NCBI GenBank assembly: GCA_030600745.1
Contig: JAUVLL010000112.1
Coordinates: 1 to 8,927 of the forward strand
DNA length: 8,927 bases
Direction: 5' to 3'
Source: Spirochaetaceae bacterium
Lineage (GTDB): Bacteria; Spirochaetota; Spirochaetia; B11-G9
The translations under genes and the position numbers were made by a program. The notes beneath the pieces are model-generated. The model saw only the letters and a program-made list of their open reading frames with translations, had not been told where the DNA came from and did no database searches. Positions 6,181-8,927 of this stretch are shown here, one piece after another (positions within the stretch are counted from its first letter, which is position 1; each line of letters starts with the position of its first letter).

Positions 6181-7158
6181 TTAATTGGCAGGAAAGTGTA
6201 TTTTTTTTCCGCATTTTGAGCATTCCCCGTTTATTATCCCTGTGGTTGAAACTGAGTAACCTTTACGTGAGACAATAGTATTCCCGCACTCGGGGCATTT
6301 TGTATTTATTTCTGTAAGACCGACATTTCCGGGATAAACAAAATTAAGAATATGTGATGCTTTTTCTGTAAGGTAAAGAACGGAATCAATTGAAGTGGGT
6401 GGAGTATTGTATTTATAAACAGGGTAATAGCAGGAGAGGTGAAGGGGAATATCTGTATCTATATCTGCAAGAAACTCAGCAATAGACATAATTTCTTCTT
6501 CTGAATCATTTTCGTCCGGAATAACAAGGGTTGTAACTTCAAGGTGTGTAAGTTCTGATGCAAGCCTGATAAACTCTTTTACAGGTTCAAGGCTGCCTCC
6601 ATTTTTATGGTAGAAGCTTTCGGTAAAAGACTTCAGGTCGACATTTACCCCATCCATCAGGGAGAGCAGCTCCTTAGCGGGTAATGGATTTAGATAACCA
6701 TTAGTTACCAATACATTCCTGATGTTATTGGAATGAGCAAACTCTGCACATTCCATAATGTATTCGAAATGTATTACAGGTTCAGAATATGTATAGGCAA
6801 TAGAAGGAATGCCTTCATCAACAGCTAATTGTACAAGTTCCAGGGGAGAGGTGTATTTTTTGCTTTTTACGGATTCAGTTTCCTGGGAGATTTGATAATT
6901 TTGACAGAAAGGGCAGTGAAAATTACAACCGTAAAACCCTGCAGAAAGGATGCTGGAACCCGGGTAAAAATGGTACAGAGGTTTTTTTTCAATTGGATCA
7001 ATATTTAATGCTGAAAGTAAACCATAAAAGGGAAGTGCAAGCTTCATATTTTCGTTTTTTCTTATAGAACAAATACCATACTGTTCATTAGAGATTACAC
7101 AGTTGTGGGGGCAGAGGTTACATATCAGCTTTTCGTGGACAAGCTCTGAATAAGCCAT
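6181..7158 (-). CDS. amrS: AmmeMemoRadiSam system radical SAM enzyme AmrS
   Basis: The 325-aa protein is a full-length match to the AmrS family as I know it. The N-terminus has a cysteine cluster (CNLCPHNC, C13/C16/C20, plus C30). YGLLSALNIDPIEKKPLYHF at 45-64 is the family hallmark. GCNFHCPFCQN at 77-87 gives the CxxxCxxC motif (C78, C82, C85) that binds the radical SAM 4Fe-4S cluster. The C-terminus carries a zinc-ribbon-like pair CPECG...CSKCG (C288, C291, C313, C316). It resembles pyruvate formate-lyase activating enzymes, but its true substrate is not settled to my knowledge. The AMMECR1 and Memo partner domains that name the system are absent from the window. The ATG overlaps the upstream stop by 1 nt (TAATG) and has no Shine-Dalgarno site of its own, so translation is probably coupled to the 129-aa gene. 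Confidence 0.93.
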   Translation of the reverse strand: MAYSELVHEKLICNLCPHNCVISNEQYGICSIRKNENMKLALPFYGLLSALNIDPIEKKPLYHFYPGSSILSAGFYGCNFHCPFCQNYQISQETESVKSKKYTSPLELVQLAVDEGIPSIAYTYSEPVIHFEYIMECAEFAHSNNIRNVLVTNGYLNPLPAKELLSLMDGVNVDLKSFTESFYHKNGGSLEPVKEFIRLASELTHLEVTTLVIPDENDSEEEIMSIAEFLADIDTDIPLHLSCYYPVYKYNTPPTSIDSVLYLTEKASHILNFVYPGNVGLTEINTKCPECGNTIVSRKGYSVSTTGIINGECSKCGKKIHFPAN

Positions 7159-7547
7159 TATTGTTTATGTGTATCTGTTTCTTTGAGTATCTGATGAAGG
7201 AGTTCACTGTCATTCATAAATCTGAGAGGGTCATCAACCTCAAATGGTTCATATCTAAGTCCAAGACTTCCCTTATTAATCCAGAGTTTGATCATCATAA
7301 GGTTCTCACCGCTATCAGTTGCAATCCCCGGTAATTCATCATAGTGGACTATATCTTTAATTCTAAATTCGTAGAAAACTGTATGTGAAGTAAATGGATT
7401 TGTCACCAGAAGCAGTTTTTCCTGATCGTAAGGGTGCTTTCTTGCTGATCCTGTAAAACTAACAGCACAATTTCTGTAATCAATTTTAGATTTATACTTT
7501 GTGATGTTATAGAGTGGCTGCGTTTCAATATATTTAGTAATACTCAT
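7158..7547 (-). CDS. Uncharacterised 129-aa protein between the PilZ gene and amrS
   Basis: I do not recognise this family. It is a small soluble protein, apparently rich in beta strands (NCAVSFTGSA, KLLLVTNPF, VFYEFRIKDIVHY, LMMIKLWINKGS), with a helical C-terminal end and no signal peptide or membrane segment. Conserved-looking features are an acidic DELPG segment near residue 70 and a single cysteine. The ATG at 7547 follows a strong GGAGGG site that lies in the last two codons of the PilZ gene, 3 nt after that gene's stop. Its own stop overlaps the amrS start. This tight packing suggests that it works with AmrS or with the PilZ protein, but nothing in the sequence shows which. Confidence 0.85.
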   Translation of the reverse strand: MSITKYIETQPLYNITKYKSKIDYRNCAVSFTGSARKHPYDQEKLLLVTNPFTSHTVFYEFRIKDIVHYDELPGIATDSGENLMMIKLWINKGSLGLRYEPFEVDDPLRFMNDSELLHQILKETDTHKQ

Positions 7548-7550
7548 AAA

Positions 7551-8291
7551 TTACCCTCCGGGATGGAGTACCTTACCCAGTTCACGTTCCGGTATTTCAT
7601 GAAAATACTCCATCAGTTCATCTTTCAAATCCTGATCCAGATTGTGGAATCCAAGTGAAAGAATATTATTATTCCTAATAACTGTCACTGATATTGTATT
7701 AAAAGTTTCTTTTAACCGCAAGGTGCAATTGGTTAATAATGTTCCTTCACGTATATCCTGGGTAATCTGGGGAGCTTCAGGAAGAAAACTGATGCCGCCA
7801 AGTGAAATGTCTGTTATTTCACCGGTTATAAGAGATGTTGAGAGCGGATGTGTAAAAATAAATTCAAGATCCCTGGTAACTGTACTTAAGTAGCGTCTAC
7901 TTATTCTTTTATCATCAATTACATTATTACGGCTGAAAATATCCTCCAGCTGACCTAAAATGTCCGGATCCTCAAGGTTATCAGAGACAATAGCGTTTAC
8001 TTCCAATGTACTTGCTTTGGTGCTTTCATCTGCAGGGAAATGATCACCTTTAAGTAAAATGAATACTGATTCATTTTTTGTAAAAAAACTACGTTGTACA
8101 GTAACAAAAGGTTTCCAGTGTCTTGGAAAATCCACTGCACTGAAAATTACAAGATCAGGTTTAATCTCTTCAATATTATCTAGTGCTTTAATAGGGTTCC
8201 TGTAATGAATAAAATCAAAACCTCTCGGAGCCAGATGCCGTAATATTTGATCTTTCGTAGTATCCTGTTCAATGACCAGCAGTACTTTCAC
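7551..8291 (-). CDS. PilZ-domain protein with degenerate receiver domain
   Basis: From a GTG at 8291 the protein has 246 aa. Residues 1-120 resemble a response-regulator receiver (VKVLLVIEQD at the start, PDLVIFSAVDFP near 45-56), but the phosphoacceptor Asp is replaced by S51, the first acidic-pair position is Ile and no KP motif is seen, so it is likely a pseudoreceiver. Residues 125-235 form a PilZ domain: R129-I-S-R-R133 fits RxxxR and D161-I-S163-L-G-G166 fits DxSxxG, the two cyclic di-GMP-binding motifs. It should thus sense c-di-GMP in the cytoplasm and pass the signal through a partner. I prefer GTG 8291 because it overlaps the upstream stop by 1 nt (TAGTG) and gives the normal receiver N-terminus. 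An ATG at 8336 adds 15 residues that overlap the upstream gene, and a GGAAG lies close before it. Confidence 0.85.
   Translation of the reverse strand: MKVLLVIEQDTTKDQILRHLAPRGFDFIHYRNPIKALDNIEEIKPDLVIFSAVDFPRHWKPFVTVQRSFFTKNESVFILLKGDHFPADESTKASTLEVNAIVSDNLEDPDILGQLEDIFSRNNVIDDKRISRRYLSTVTRDLEFIFTHPLSTSLITGEITDISLGGISFLPEAPQITQDIREGTLLTNCTLRLKETFNTISVTVIRNNNILSLGFHNLDQDLKDELMEYFHEIPERELGKVLHPGG
7554..7559 (-). promoter_or_regulatory. Strong ribosome binding site GGAGGG for the 129-aa gene
   Basis: On the minus strand GGAGGG lies 6 nt before the ATG at 7547, inside the final Gly-Gly codons of the PilZ gene and directly before its TAA. It fixes the start of the 129-aa protein and allows terminating ribosomes to restart there. 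Confidence 0.85.
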
Positions 8292-8927
8292 TATCTGGTA
8301 CCAATATTTTGAACTTCGTAGTTGTATATCGACCATATACTTCCAAATCGGTGTAAATAATAAGTATATTTCTTGTATTCTGTGATATCAGAATAAATAA
8401 ACTCTTCATCTACTTCTACTGTCGCTTCACTTTGGGTATAACTGGTTTTTAGAATTTCAAAGGATGACGGTATAAGGAGAATATCATTGTCAACAAGATT
8501 ATTTTTAAGTTCATTTTTGTATTCCTCAATCATTTTCATTTGTTTCTTTTCAGACAGCCTGTTATACTGGTGTTTACGGTCAGAGTGATTAAGAAGAAGA
8601 GATTCTATATCAAGATACAGAAAGTACTTATTCCAGGAACTTTGTTGTCTTGCCTCTATAACGTATTTTACTACTTCATCAGGAGGCATTGAAATCATTT
8701 CAAGGATTTCACCGGTTTCTATATCAATTTGCTCCTGAAAACCCGGTGTATCAAAAGACGGCCTGACAGAAAGTGTGAGCTTATTTGATTCAATATTTAC
8801 TGATTCATACCCTGACTGAAAATCGGGATAAAATTCCGACTGAATTATGTAAATTCCACTTTCATTAATATCAACATAATCGTTAAGGTGGGTAATAAAA
8901 GCATATTCCTCACCAGGAAGAAGTGTA
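8291..8927 (-). CDS. Partial protein: beta-sandwich plus NTF2-like domain, 5' end beyond right edge
   Basis: The frame is open from the TAG at 8291-8293 to the right edge (211 residues visible), so the ATG at 8698 is internal and not the start: upstream codons continue sensibly (GFQEQIDIETGEILEMISMP). The first 60 visible residues look like an immunoglobulin-like beta-sandwich: LLPGEEYAFI, ESGIYIIQSEFYP and ESNKLTLSV resemble the PGE/GxYxvxxxY/SNxxxLxV pattern of such domains. From about residue 80 (PPDEVVKYVIEARQQSSWNKYF) the rest resembles an NTF2-like (DUF4878-type) domain, ending in YYLHRFGSIWSIYNYEV. Such proteins are often exported or lipoproteins, but the N-terminus is not in view. The stop overlaps the GTG of the PilZ gene, which suggests an operon. 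Family names here rest on pattern reading. Confidence 0.8.
   Translation of the reverse strand, partial: TLLPGEEYAFITHLNDYVDINESGIYIIQSEFYPDFQSGYESVNIESNKLTLSVRPSFDTPGFQEQIDIETGEILEMISMPPDEVVKYVIEARQQSSWNKYFLYLDIESLLLNHSDRKHQYNRLSEKKQMKMIEEYKNELKNNLVDNDILLIPSSFEILKTSYTQSEATVEVDEEFIYSDITEYKKYTYYLHRFGSIWSIYNYEVQNIGTR

Noticed and set aside
7642..7893. 83-aa plus-strand frame
   Set aside because: Antisense to the PilZ domain coding region, whose motifs are clear on the other strand.
1..8927. CRISPR array, insertion sequence or transposase
   Set aside because: No regularly spaced direct repeats, terminal inverted repeats or transposase/integrase motifs were seen on either strand.

Overview
The window is AT-rich bacterial DNA with compact operons, several 1-nt stop/start overlaps and Shine-Dalgarno sites of the GGAG/AGGAG type. 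A PilZ protein, an AmrS-type radical SAM enzyme and lysine/asparagine/isoleucine-rich proteins fit a free-living, low-GC bacterium. A spirochaete-like host is my guess from overall style only, because no marker gene in the window settles it.

Left block (1-3946, minus strand). Four genes read leftward: an unrecognised 235-aa protein, a PPP-type metallophosphatase, a kinase-like protein with an intact DRxxxN...IDY catalytic pattern (HipA/PI3K-like fold), and a protein that leaves the window at the left edge. The last gene has no stop in the window. Its N-terminal part aligns without gaps to the catalytic and metal-binding loops of Ser/Thr protein kinases, but the key residues are replaced, so it looks like a pseudokinase. 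Short gaps (9 and 13 nt) tie the kinase-like genes and the phosphatase together. A probable extended -10 promoter lies in the 73-nt gap before the phosphatase.

Divergent gene (4038-5879, plus strand). A 613-aa protein has a helical N-terminal part, a long charged linker, one transmembrane segment and a C-terminal LysM-like domain. It could link the cytoplasm to the cell wall. Its start region is shared with the left block. The 91 nt between the two starts holds only weak promoter signals.

Right block (5992-8927, minus strand). A partial gene (beta-sandwich plus NTF2-like domain) enters from the right edge. It is followed by a degenerate receiver/PilZ protein, an unrecognised 129-aa protein and amrS, all closely coupled. 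Next come a tRNA-Asn(GUU) gene with its own sigma70-type promoter and a strong intrinsic terminator. The amrS operon has no terminator of its own before the tRNA, so readthrough to the tRNA terminator is likely. The 112 nt between the plus-strand gene and that terminator shows no clear feature.

The most interesting part is the left block, which resembles an undescribed phospho-signalling module: active-looking atypical kinase, pseudokinase and phosphatase, next to a divergent membrane/cell-wall protein. It lies at the 3' side of a tRNA gene and looks more AT-rich than the right block.
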